From assembly GCA_004380135.1 (NCBI GenBank), contig QXCR01000069.1, forward strand, positions 1 through 64,000: DNA of 64,000 nt. The letters run 5' to 3'. Within the stretch, counting starts at the first letter, position 1; every line of letters starts with the position of its first letter. Of the stretch, positions 1-10,110 are shown piece by piece. The notes beneath the pieces are model-generated. The model was not told where the DNA came from and ran no database searches. It saw nothing but the letters and a program-made list of their open reading frames with translations. Source of the stretch: Stemphylium vesicarium. Lineage: Eukaryota; Ascomycota; Dothideomycetes; Pleosporales; Pleosporaceae. A program made the translations under genes and the position numbers.

Positions 1-23
1 CCCCCCCCCCCCCCCCCCCCCCC
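1..23. repeat. Homopolymer C run at window start
   Basis: The first 23 bases are all C. This is not the fungal telomere repeat (CCCTAA). It may be a real homopolymer cut by the window edge or an assembly/contig-end artefact; the sequence alone cannot decide. Confidence 0.9.
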
Positions 24-364
24 ACTGAGAGTCTCGGGAAGTAATGTGCCTCAGCTTGACAGTGCCTGTGGTAGAATGCATGCCGGGGAGGTTTTGTTAA
101 TGAATAGTATATTTATTAGGCTTGGATTAACGTCACATGGTGATCCACGTTTCCCCTCGACCGCAACACGTGTGAATTCGGAAATCTGTGTATGACAGAC
201 TGAACGAATTTCGACTCCTCTCACTGGATGTTGTGTTGCGCAAGTCCTACCTTTACACGCGCCTCTAGTTGTGCACGCAGGGGGGTCTTTGCACGGCCTG
301 GGGGTCTTTGCACGGCCTGGGGTGTCTAGATACACAAAGTTGTTGGTTCTGGACTGGTTCTTGG
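24..364. other. Non-coding stretch with 19-bp tandem duplication
   Basis: No convincing gene is seen. A perfect two-copy tandem repeat of a 19-bp unit (GGGGTCTTTGCACGGCCTG) lies at 282-300 and 301-319. Confidence 0.6.
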
Positions 365-1514
365 TTAGCTCAGATCCTTTTCAAGCATGACTATAGGATA
401 CGCACCTGGGGCGTACACTTCAGCTGCCAACTCAGCCTGCCAAGTGAGGACCTCATTTTCATCGTATACCAGCTTTGGCTGGTACTTGAGACGTTCAATA
501 TTATTGCACACGACCTTGATCTCCGATCCCCTGTTCTTGAAGTGACGGAATATTGGCACCACTGTTTCCACGAAGTTGAGCTTGATACGCGCTTCGTCGA
601 GGTCTTAGCGTCCCATCGATCGAATGGTGCTATAATGAGCAAAGTGACCTGGACTTTCTTCCGGAAAGCGATAGCCGCGATGTGCGCAACTTGGCGATAG
701 AGTTTTTGGTATACGTCCCATTCCCTCCAAACAAAATCTTGGTCGAGTGGGTATGGCATGTCGCCCTCGAAGTTGCGTGCGTTCCAACCGGCTTCCCCGA
801 GGAAATCCTCAAATCTCGCGTAGATGACGATCTCGTTGACGTAATCCCTTGGTCTGTATCCGCACGCAAAAGGGGTATCAAGGAATTCTCGCATGCAGTG
901 CCTTCAATCTCGGAAATGGAAGACGTTCTTTTCCAAGAATGTCAAGGTGATCTGCCTGGAAAAAAATTCGCCAAGAAGGTTTGGATCGAAGATGAATTGG
1001 TTTCGAAGACTGCTCACACGGTTTCTCATGCGCTCTTCTTTCTCTTCTTGTATGGTGTCGTCGATGGGCCAACACCCCCCATTTGCTACCGCCTGCACAT
1101 CCTCGCCCGTAGAATGGCCATGAAGATATTCGTGCGGTAGGTCTGGGACGTGAATGCCGTTCTCTTCTGAGCACAAATACTCGTAGATGTAGAGTAATAG
1201 CTCATTTGCTCCTCCGAGCTTCTTTTCCATCGTAGCTGCGAGTTCCAGTACACCCGGCTTTTCGTAGTGCCAGATTCGAGAGTTGATCTTCCTACTCTTT
1301 GTCAGCAAAGGAGACGTGCATATTCTATGGACACTTGCTCATTCAGTTGATTCTTCTCAGCGCGCAAAGCGTCTACCTCGTCTTCCGCCCATTCATATCC
1401 ACTTGATGGCGACTGGGGTTAATTTTCGTCCTCAAGAAGTACACAGAGCTCATCAATTTCATCAATTCTCTTGCTGAGCCATATTTCCATCAGCTGCGGT
1501 ACATCCTGTGTCAT
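365..1514 (-). pseudogene. Decayed gene for a coiled-coil / domain-of-unknown-function protein
   Basis: Protein-like sequence can be followed on the minus strand from an ATG at 1514 to a stop at 365, but only by crossing several lesions. An N-terminal coiled-coil-like stretch (1514 to about 1330) has an in-frame TAA near 1420. A frame change near 1320 leads into the frame open from 1308, which carries an LLLYIYEYL segment near residue 36 of that piece, reminiscent of F-box/2EXR-type N termini. A TGA at 904-906 interrupts that frame before it reopens at 894 (REFLDTPFACGYRPRDYVNE). Near 590-600 the frame shifts again into the C-terminal piece that stops at 365. The joins leave no room for introns, since only a few bases separate the homologous-looking pieces. 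I therefore call it a pseudogene; sequencing error or a strain-specific null allele is the alternative. The function of the parent family is not recognised. Confidence 0.6.
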
Positions 1515-2181
1515 CACTCGTTCTCATACCGACTGATCCATGGCTATGCGGCCCGTGTGCCTTCTGAGCGAATGTCGACTGCAAGCCCTGCAATCTTCAT
1601 GGAGATTGTAGAGTGAAGAACAAAGTAGAAAGAGGAGCTGTGTCAGTATGTTGTTGGCAAAAGAGTCGAGATAGATTGCTGCGAAGATGTACCTCTGGAG
1701 GTTCCGATAACTGAGCATGGGTAAGCGCTAAGCGAACATGGGTTAGCGTGGGGCCGAACTGAGCAGCGGCCCCGCTCGACTTGACGACGCAGTAAAGCGG
1801 AGAACAAAGGAGCGATACACGTACCCCAACGCGTCGATTACGGGCTACTGCTAAGGTGATAGCTCTTTCACATATGGCAGACTTATCTCCCAGGCAAAGA
1901 GAAGAACTGGATTCTCTGCGAACCAAGACTCCGCCATGAGGGCGCGAGTTCCGTTCAACACGAACTTCTCGACACTCGGACCGCTGGGCATTCCCACTAT
2001 TCAGTGCTGTACCGTAGATGAGAATCTGTTGAAATCCATTCACAACACCGCATTTCAACAAGAACCACACGATTACTGCGAGTCCCTGCTCATGGGTTCG
2101 CATTTACCAGCAGCTCCCACTATCTTGTCCATCGTCGTGTTTTGGCTTCTCCCAAGGGCACCATCATGATCACTCAACCAC
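1515..2181. other. Intergenic, no supported gene
   Basis: It lies between the decayed gene and the 3' end of the sugar-porter gene, both on the minus strand. A 168-codon minus-strand ORF at 1597-2103 has no recognisable domain and looks like chance. Confidence 0.5.
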
Positions 2182-4575
2182 TCAACCAATGACCTCTCCA
2201 TCGCCGTGCATCGCTCGCGCCCACTCGTAGAATGGGATCGGCGCCTCAACCTCTTTGAGAGTGAGGTATTTCCACCAATTCTCCCACACATGCCGGCGGA
2301 TGTAGCCTACCCTATATGCGACATGCCACACCGTTGGAAGATCGAACGTGTATTGCAGCTCTTCCAGGGTGCGCATCCTTGTCTCAGGAACGAACAGGTA
2401 CACCAGTACGAATGCTACCAAGTTCAAGCCTGCAAATATCGAAAACGCGCTTGTCCCACCAATGGCGTTTAGCAGGAAGGGAAAGACCAGGACGAGAATG
2501 CCAGCACCAAGGAGATTGACAGCGACAGACACCGCCATACCAGCCTCCCTAGATACCAATGGAAACACTTCTGCCGATATCGAGAACGGTGATGTCCCTG
2601 CAGTCGGGGCGTAGAATGCGACGAAGATGACGGCAAAAACGCCGAACAATGGTGTGCGAATGGACTGGTCCTGTATCTTGAAGAGAAAAGCGAAAACCAA
2701 CATTGACCAGGCAGTATTTGGTAGACCAAGGCACAGCATGTTTGAGCGCCCTATCTTGTCGGAAAGCCAGTATGCCGGGAGTCCGAAAATATAGTTTGCC
2801 GCACCAAACGCCACACCAATTATCGCAGCTGTGCGGTCACTTTCAGCTTCAAAGGAGTTGTTCCAGACGATTGTGCTCAGGAAAGCGATGGTGTTTACAC
2901 CAGACATCTGCTGAGAAATCATCGCTACTGAAGCACATACCAAGGCCCGCCGGCATCTGTGGTTCTGCCACAGTTCCATCAGTCTCTTGTAGTATCCTGT
3001 CACGCCGATGTGGTACGAGTACGGATTGCTCTTCTTTCTCGCTCGTTTGATTGCCGGCCCGAAATTCATACTCGAGATATCGCTCGATCGCCTGTCTGTA
3101 TTTCCGAGTTGGGGATCTCCGTTTTGGACGATCCCTTGTGTTCTTGGAGAAGGCTCCCTTGGCGGACTTTGGGCGTTTGCAATGGCAGTTAAGTCCTCGC
3201 GCCAACTCCGAACAGAACGGCCCGGCGAAATGGATAGTTGTGATCCAAAGCTTTCCAGTCGCACACGGTTCGAACCTGGCGTGGGTGTTCCTCCGAATGG
3301 CGACAGGACACTGTTGTCAACCCGTTCTGCCAATGTTCCGTATTCGTTCTCCCGACCTTTCAGCATGCGGCTTTCGAAATCGAGTTGGGCATGGGCGTAC
3401 ATGAAGTCTCGACTACCCAACAAAGGCGTGGTCTGCACTTGCTCAAAAGCTTCCAGCGCCTCCCTGTATCTACCATGCTTCATGAGATACCGCGGCGATT
3501 CGGGCATTAGATATATCATCACAAGCAGAGGTATTGTCGGGATAAGAACCGTGTTCGTCAAGATTCTCCACGCAGAACTGCCTGCTTCCACGTAGATGAC
3601 GACAAGTAGGTTCGCAAGAAAGCCGAGAAAGATACCTGGTTGATTAGCATCCCACGAAACGGAGCGAGGAGGCAGCTCACCTGCTGCGTCAGCTAATTGC
3701 CAATTTGCGAGTATTGCTCCGCGAATGTGCTCTGGTGCGAGCTCCGCCGAATAGATCGGGACTGTATCCGCTTAGAACCGACTTTAGAGACGAAATGGGC
3801 TATGATGACCTACCGATCGACGCTTTTGCGCCTAAAGCTATCCCATTGACAGCCCGACAAGCTGCAAGCTGTCCCACATTTTGCGTCACGGAAGCACCAA
3901 TCGTCGAGGCTACGGTGATCGCGCAAGAAAGCATGATACTGCCTCGTCTACCCAGGAAGTTCTCCTGCAAAGGATCTGCAACGACGGTCCCAAACAAGCC
4001 AGCGGATAACAGCGGGATAGCGTTGAGCATACCAAAACTCCACAGGTCAGAAGAGGGACAATCCTGGCCTTTTCTTATGCAGAGCCCGAACTCTTCCGGC
4101 ATACCGTAGGCGGTGCCATTGTTCGCGCTTTGGGTCCATCCTTGGATCATTCCCCCGAGGCTGGCCGTTATGATAGTCGCACGGAAGAACTTGGACTGCT
4201 TCCAGAACCCCGTCTCTTTATCCTTTTCTTTTTCCAGCAATTCTTTCTCGGGATCAGTGAGCTCGCCCTCGTACCTACTAGTTGCCTCATGCTTGTCTCT
4301 AGCAAGCCGAGCACCGAAACGAAGCAGTTCGTATCGGTCTTGAAGACCTGATGATTCAGCAAACTGCCAGACGTACTCTTCCAACTCGGTGCGTTGTGTC
4401 CTGGGCTCAAACCTGGTATCGTCAAAAGTCAAGAACGGGTTGTCGATGCTGCAACACAGTCAGCTCAGTATTGATTCGTCTGCTTTTGTACGAACGTCTG
4501 CCTTGCGCCCGACGAACGCCCTCGACCAGTCCCAAGCCTGCGAGTGGTAAAGTCCCTTTTGTCTCGTTCACTCAT
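2182..4575 (-). CDS. MFS sugar-porter family transporter, unusually long
   Basis: A plasma-membrane sugar or polyol transporter of the major facilitator superfamily. The proposed CDS is complement(join(2182..3635,3681..3761,3814..4448,4496..4575)), 749 aa; all four exons join in phase, and introns are 45-52 bp with AG acceptors. Family marks are the LGRRGS loop between TM2 and TM3, PESPRYLMKHGR after TM6, the QQMSGVNTIAFLS helix 7 motif and PETRMRTLEEL after TM12. The start at 4575 is inferred by splicing an 80-nt first exon; without it the longest ATG start is 4432. The cytosolic N-terminus is about 130 residues, and the loop between TM6 and TM7 is about 190 residues, Ser/Pro-rich, against roughly 60-70 in typical sugar porters. 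This explains the length versus the usual 500-560 aa. Similarity to inositol/polyol carriers is suspected; the substrate cannot be read from sequence. Confidence 0.88.
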
Positions 4576-5755
4576 GGCGGTAATATTTTATCGGCTCGTG
4601 TACAAAGATTATGCCAACTTTTAAAGCATTATCTTGGGGTTTATTTGCGATATGACGCAGCGAAGAGCGATTGGATATTTTCTAGACGGCAAGGCAGGCT
4701 CAGGCTGCGCGGCTGACCCTAGTATCTCATCAAAGGGCGATCCAAGCCAGGCAGACAGGGCTGAGGGCGCCTGCCGTAGCATCGTCCGAGAACGCGTTCT
4801 GGGGGTGGCTGAGCAAAGACTGTTGGTTGTGCTGATCGCATTATGCTAATTGGATCTGGTTGCCTCGTATTTCGTCTTGCTTAACCGATTGCCTTCTTCC
4901 GAATCCGCCGACATGGGCTTAGCTTTCTAGGAGAGGGTGATTGGACCGGTGATGGAGTCTCATGCATGTTGCCCAAGCCAGGATCGCGCTAACACCCCGC
5001 ATTTGGCCTGAGAATCAGCCATTGCATCACAACGCATTCACCTTTAGGGCAAATGCAATGGTCAAGAGTCCAAGCCCCGTTGTGGTACACACGGATAACG
5101 CACTATACAGCAGTGTCCTGTCGATGCATCGCTCAATTACACAGACTCTGTTTTGCGCAAACCACCCTCTGAAGACATTCCGAAACAGGCAAGCTCTTGA
5201 AGCCACCAAGTCGAACTGGCTGAGACCTCCAGTATTAACCCAGCCACTGAGCGCACATCGAGTCCAACTACCTTGTAATTAGTGGTAGGGACAGCTGTCA
5301 GATCCACCCACCCCACACGTGAGCGGTTGCCTGCTCGATCTGCAAGGTTACTGTCCTTGCGTTCCCTTGCTTTCTCCCACCGAACTACAAAGACGCTGGG
5401 GCCATCCTTTCTTACTCCATCAAAAGCGTCGAACTCAACCAAGAGCAAGAGTCCTTGTGCGATCTGACTTCTGACGACTCAGTCTGCACTGCCCAAGCTG
5501 TTTCCTTGGCCATATCGTCGTGTCACCCCGGAGGATCGTGGACTATCATGCGCGGTACGCGGCCTTCTCGCAAAGCCTGATTTCTTCTTGAGATGCCTAC
5601 TCGGTGTGAGTATCTGTCCGTTTAATGCATCAACAACGCCCTCTAACCTTGATATCTGCCAGCAACGATATCCTTGTGGGACCCAATAACCTGGATCGGA
5701 TTCGGCTTCAACGATCCACTCTGGAGCCTAGCTGCACGCTGATAAACGTATCACG
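4576..5755. other. Intergenic, divergent promoter region
   Basis: This 1.2-kb stretch lies between the divergently transcribed sugar-porter and HeLo-like/ankyrin genes. No ORF here has a recognisable domain. A 103-codon minus-strand ORF (5137-5448) looks protein-like in composition but has no start context or partner exons I can support. Confidence 0.5.
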
Positions 5756-6919
5756 ATGGCCGAGCCTGTATCCAGCATCATCACTATTGCAACGGTCACA
5801 CTCGCCGCTATCAGAGAATGCACCAACTACATCGAATCCTTACGGAGTGTAGACAAATCGGTGGAGCGGCTTCTTGACGAAATCAGTCGGCTGCGTAGGA
5901 TTGTGTGCATTGTTCAGGACACATATCGAAAAGCTAGGCCAGAGGAAAACGATGTGAAGTCGACGCTGGTGCGGGAGAGAATCGAGCAGTGTCGCGATCG
6001 CCTACGCGAGATCAGACCAAAGGCTACTGATCTTGGGTCTCGAGACTCGGAAACAATCGTAGAAAGAACGATGTTGAAGTTGAAGTACGACGAAGTGGCC
6101 AAAGACATTGCATTCGCGACAAAGGATATCAGAAATTACATGGAGGAGATCAACCAGGTATTCAATTGTTGGGGATTGTACGTTCAAAAATACTTTGACC
6201 TGGACCACGGCTAACTTCAGCACAGAGAGGCTATGCAATCTATGCGACGCATATCAGAGGCTTCCCAAACTCGATCTTTGGATTCTGCGAGCACTGTTAG
6301 TCCTAGCATTTCCCCGCTGTTGTTAACATAGATGGCTGATCGTCGTGCAAAGCAACGCTCCCCACCTAGCCCTCCAGTCACACCTTTCTTGGACGCAGAG
6401 AAAGAAAAAGAAGACGAATCCCTCGCGCTGGCTTTTACAAACTCTTTCGAAAAGTTGGACCTGCGTTTCCCTTCCTCGCCTTCATCTCCCGTGGTCCCCT
6501 ACGATATCACGAAACCTCCGAGGCAGGATGACGATTGGAAAGACTTTCACGCTAGACTTCGCAAATGCCGGGACAACACATCTGGTGTTGAAAAGATTCG
6601 GTTCTTGCTAGAAGAAGCTCAAGACCACACTAAACTAGCAAACGTTCGCGGATATTGTCAGCGAGTGCCTTTGCACATTGCAGCTCAACTAGGCCTCGGT
6701 CAAGTAGCGCGCGTTCTGCTTGACTTTGGGGCCGACATCGACGCCAAGGATGAGAAGCACTTCTCGGTACTTGACCACGCGGTCGAGAACAACCAAAGAG
6801 AATTTGTCGCTATCCTGCTGGAAAATGGCGTTGACGAAATGGCAATCAACAGGAGGAACAAGGCCCGCCTCAAGAACATGAAGAACGTCATTAAGTTCAT
6901 GGATCAACGGCGGCAATGA
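5756..6919 (+). CDS. HeLo-like N-terminal domain protein with C-terminal ankyrin repeats
   Basis: The likely role is signalling or non-self recognition in the cytosol, inferred from domains. The proposed CDS is join(5756..6157,6221..6295,6332..6919), 354 aa. Residues 1 to about 135 begin MAEPVSSIITIATVTLAAI and are helical; they resemble the fungal N-terminal domain of STAND proteins (Helo_like_N type). A polar linker follows. Two ankyrin-like units lie near the C terminus (PLHIAAQLGLGQVARVLLDFGADID, then a second unit ending VAILLENGVDE). There is no NACHT or NB-ARC ATPase between the two ends, unlike full STAND receptors. The middle junction is odd: exon 2 reads into an in-frame TAG at 6329-6331 unless a 36-bp intron (6296-6331, GT...AG) is removed. 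If it is not removed, the product is a 170-aa HeLo-like protein only. Confidence 0.68.
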
Positions 6920-6943
6920 TTTGTGTAGCATCAGGTATTGGTG

Positions 6944-7045
6944 CCTAGACGACTTTATTTCACATACATCTCAAAAGTGGTGTCAACAACCATTCAGAAA
7001 GACCACCTGAGAGACAGTGTTAGGAAGAAAAGGACTCCCCTAGAG
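6944..7045. repeat. Diverged direct repeat, copy 1
   Basis: About 100 bp starting CCTAGACG and containing GTGTCAACAACCA and GAGAGACAGTGT. It aligns over its whole length, in the same orientation, with 7869-7972, at roughly three-quarters identity by eye. It begins 25 bp after the stop codon of the ankyrin gene. Confidence 0.75.
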
Positions 7046-7868
7046 AAGCCACAGAACGCGCTTGGTAGGAAGAAGGAAGCCATCAACAAATTCCCTATCA
7101 GGATGGAATGACAGTCCTGTCTGGAAAGGGGTGGCAAAATCATGGCTTGCTTTTTTATGGAACACGTGTCAGGTGGCAAAGCGCGGAGGGCTGTGCAGGC
7201 CGCTCGTGTGAAGAGCAGACGCGGGGTGGTTCACCGGTCTCTCAGCCCCCACACGTGGCGGCCGGGTATCACCGTGCCGACCCCGCATATCCACCTGCCC
7301 AGTCTCGCGGGATACTACCTGGTTTTCAGGCATACTCGCATGACTCAATGACGGGGCGGTGCTGCTTGATGGTGGATGCGCAGCATGCCATTCACTGGCC
7401 TCTCAAGAGCTAGCCAGATATCACAGCTACCTACCTCCTGCCTAGCGAAGTCGTAGAATGCCTTGCCGCCTTGAATCTTGCCACTCGGCTCACTGGAACG
7501 CCGAAACCTTGCGTCACAAAGATAGTCTGATACGGATCGCTGACGTGTGAGCAACAAGCGGCGCACGCTAGTATCTGGACGAGCATATTCCAAAATTGAT
7601 GCGGGTAAAAATCTCACCGGTTCTGCCACTAGCATTCTCACGGCATGTCATAGAGAGTTCCTAGTAACGCGTCGCCTTGTTCCCATTTGTCTCGACCCAT
7701 GCTGGGGGAAAATAAACCAATCATCAATCACGTGGCGTTGGGCGTTTGTACCTCTGGGCCAGCATGGGTTTCCTTGATTCTACAACAATCATATTAGATC
7801 AGGCCTAATCACCGCTCTCTACCCCTGTCATTTACTCGACATATGTACCATGGATTGAAAGCGGTCAC
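7046..7868. other. Spacer between the direct repeats, no intact gene
   Basis: ORFs of 60-100 codons occur on both strands, but none has a recognisable domain or clean splice partner. It could be a degraded insertion or duplicated flank bounded by the two repeats. Confidence 0.45.
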
Positions 7869-7972
7869 CCTAGACGCACCACTCTATTTCACATTAATCT
7901 CAACAGTAGTGTCAACAACCACTCCAAATACCAGCGGAGAGACAGTGTCAAGGGACAAGGAGCTCCCTAGTG
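7869..7972. repeat. Diverged direct repeat, copy 2
   Basis: The second copy of the ~100-bp repeat described at 6944-7045, same orientation, about 925 bp downstream. Shared blocks include CTATTTCACAT-type and GTGTCAACAACCA segments and a terminal CTCCCCTAG/CTCCCTAG. Confidence 0.75.
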
Positions 7973-8341
7973 CTAAATATTATAGCTAGCTGCGCGAACT
8001 TTTGTAGCCGGATTAGATGTGCCCCAGCGTATTGCCAAGTGGCTAGTCGTACAACGATTGGGGTAGTGTATAATTACCGCGTACCCCTGTTAGTCTTATG
8101 CGTACCTTGTTGTCCGAAGATATAGGCCAACCAGCGTCTCTGCTAGCTAATCTAAGCTGACTAAGGCCGGCCTTGGCCTAGTCTCGTACCACTTCTCATA
8201 CTTTACATTGTACAAGGCACAGCTACTTCTTCTCGCTGTTGGGCACTGATAGTAATTGAAGCTCCTGAGCCGCCCCCGAAACAACAAATCGCCTGATGTG
8301 ACGCCTCCTTCCGGTACATACGAGTACCCTACTATCAGAAC
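7973..8341. other. Intergenic, upstream of the SnoaL-like gene
   Basis: No gene is seen. The stretch is locally richer in A/T than its surroundings and has several CTAG/TAGC palindromic tetramers. It presumably holds the promoter of the SnoaL-like gene. Confidence 0.4.
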
Positions 8342-9000
8342 ATGAACATTACAACAATGCGTGCCGTTATGGCAGTATCACTTGTTGCAGTAACCAATGT
8401 TCTCGCTTCACCACCATGTACCGACTACTCAACGAGCCCTGTTCCTGCCTCTCAACTTCCAAGCTTTTTCTCACAGCAAAATGTCACCCACATCGAAACA
8501 CTGCTCGAAAAGGACTCTATCGACCGTCTCCTCTCTCAATACGCCTACATAATAGACGGCCGTGCCTACGACGATTTGTCTGGTATATTCAATGCAAATG
8601 CGACGGCGGTTTATCCCTCGTCACCTGGTGTCTTGAACGGCGTAGAGGCAATCAAGACCTCGATCGCCGGCATGCTTGCGCAATTCTCGGGGACACAGCA
8701 TCTCCTTGGCAGCAAAGATATTCGTCTCTGCGGGAAACAGAAAGCTATAAGCGTAGCGTATTTCAGAGCCGCGCACTTCTCGTCGCAAAATGCAACGAAC
8801 GCAGCCCCTGAAATTGTGGATGATTCCGACGTTGTTTACGGGTATGGTCAATATCAAGACTCGTGGGAGAAACACGATGGGCTGTGGAAGATTGTGCACA
8901 GAAACCAGGTGTTTATGGTAAGCTTGCGTAAATCTCAAAAGAGCGCTTTCTTGGAACTGACATGAACTAGGGACAACTAATCACAGACTTGGCAGCCTGA
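8342..9000 (+). CDS. Secreted SnoaL-like (NTF2-fold) protein
   Basis: The CDS is join(8342..8917,8971..9000), 201 aa. A hydrophobic N-terminal signal peptide (about residues 1-22, ending near NVLASPPC) is followed by a single SnoaL_4-type domain. It contains a helix with IDRLLSQYAYIIDGRAYDDL, the strand segment GVEAIKTSIAGMLAQF, the H of TQHLLGS, and the WKIVHRNQVF strand. SnoaL-like folds bind small hydrophobic ligands; some members are cyclases, dehydratases or isomerases in secondary metabolism. Several NAT/NVT sequons fit extracellular maturation. The last exon is only 30 nt and supplies GQLITDLAA. The start at 8342 is the first ATG; 8357 is also possible and would still give a signal peptide. 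A P450 gene follows on the same strand 1.1 kb away, but a shared pathway is speculation. Confidence 0.82.
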
Positions 9001-10110
9001 TGGAACGTATAGCGAAGGTAGTCAAGAGGCAACTAGCAAATATCATTCTTTTATTCAAGTTTTGAAACCCCGGGCAAGTCGTCGAGGATTGGAGATTATA
9101 TCATCCCCCAGTCAACAGGAACCAACACTTTTAAGATATCGCCTTTGTTAAAGAACGTTTCAAGGGTCTTTCTCTCTTTCTCTCTTTCTCTCTTTCTCTC
9201 TTTCTCTCTTTCTCTCTAGAGTGAAACGCCGGGTATCCTTCCAAATATACGGTGGGGATTGACATGTGGAGGCGGTTCGTGATTGTCGAGCGCGGGAATG
9301 TCGTTCTGAAGCAAGACCCTCTGGCTCGAGGCGCTCACTGAGACTTGATCAAGATAAAGACTCCGCGGGCTACAGGTATATATACCGTTACAGAGTACTT
9401 GACGCCCTTGAGATAGTGTGTTCAAACTTTCTGGTTCCGTTTGTGCTCACCACTCGCCGCCTCTAGGGCATTGAGAACGCTCTCAAACAACACCCCGACG
9501 CATTCAAAAGCCGACTCTGCTGTACGAGAAGAGGCGTGGAGCTCTGTTGCACCCGTATCTGATGGGCTGCCTGGAGCGGGGAGAAGACTATTTTCTCTCA
9601 TCGGTATGAGACTCAACATTTAGGGCATTCTCACACGGTGTGAGAGATGCTGTTGTTTGGACGAGTCCGCCATGAGAAGTGGTGTCAAATGGGTCAGACG
9701 TCTCCAATCTTCCCCGCAATGCGCTAAAGCCGGGTAAATTACCCCGAGGTTTCCGGTATCACCACCACTACCCCTCTGGCATCAGCCACATCGCATTCAT
9801 ACACAGCGAATAGTGCCAGTAACTCAAGGAGCTTATGCGTCTCCAACCAAATAATATGTCATGAGCGAGGCACAAAAGCCATGCGCAGATTGTGACGCAC
9901 TCGGAACGATGAGCAAACGAACTGATAGCCCAGCACCCCGCACTCCCCTCGCCTCATGCATCGCGGAATAAAAGTAGCGAGCATGTACAACTGCCGAGCA
10001 TGACGTTAAAAATTCCAGTATCGCCTAACTCCGGAGTCGCACGTACATATGTCTTGTAGCTGCCGTCAATAGCAGCAGCATCACCTCCCCTTGAGTCGAC
10101 CTTGGCGAAC
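9001..10110. other. Intergenic between SnoaL-like and P450 genes
   Basis: No supported gene is seen. It contains a pyrimidine microsatellite at 9167-9217. An AATAAAAG sequence near 9966 lies about 145 bp before the P450 start and could be a weak TATA-like element. Confidence 0.5.
9167..9217 (+). repeat. (TTTCTCTC)n microsatellite
   Basis: About six tandem copies of an 8-bp pyrimidine unit, a simple-sequence tract between genes. Confidence 0.9.

Noticed and set aside
1597..2103. 168-codon minus-strand ORF between the decayed gene and the sugar porter
   Set aside because: No domain, no splice partner, composition like translated non-coding DNA.
5137..5448. 103-codon minus-strand ORF with protein-like composition
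   Set aside because: No start context, no homologous motif and no adjoining exons; it may be a remnant but cannot be supported.
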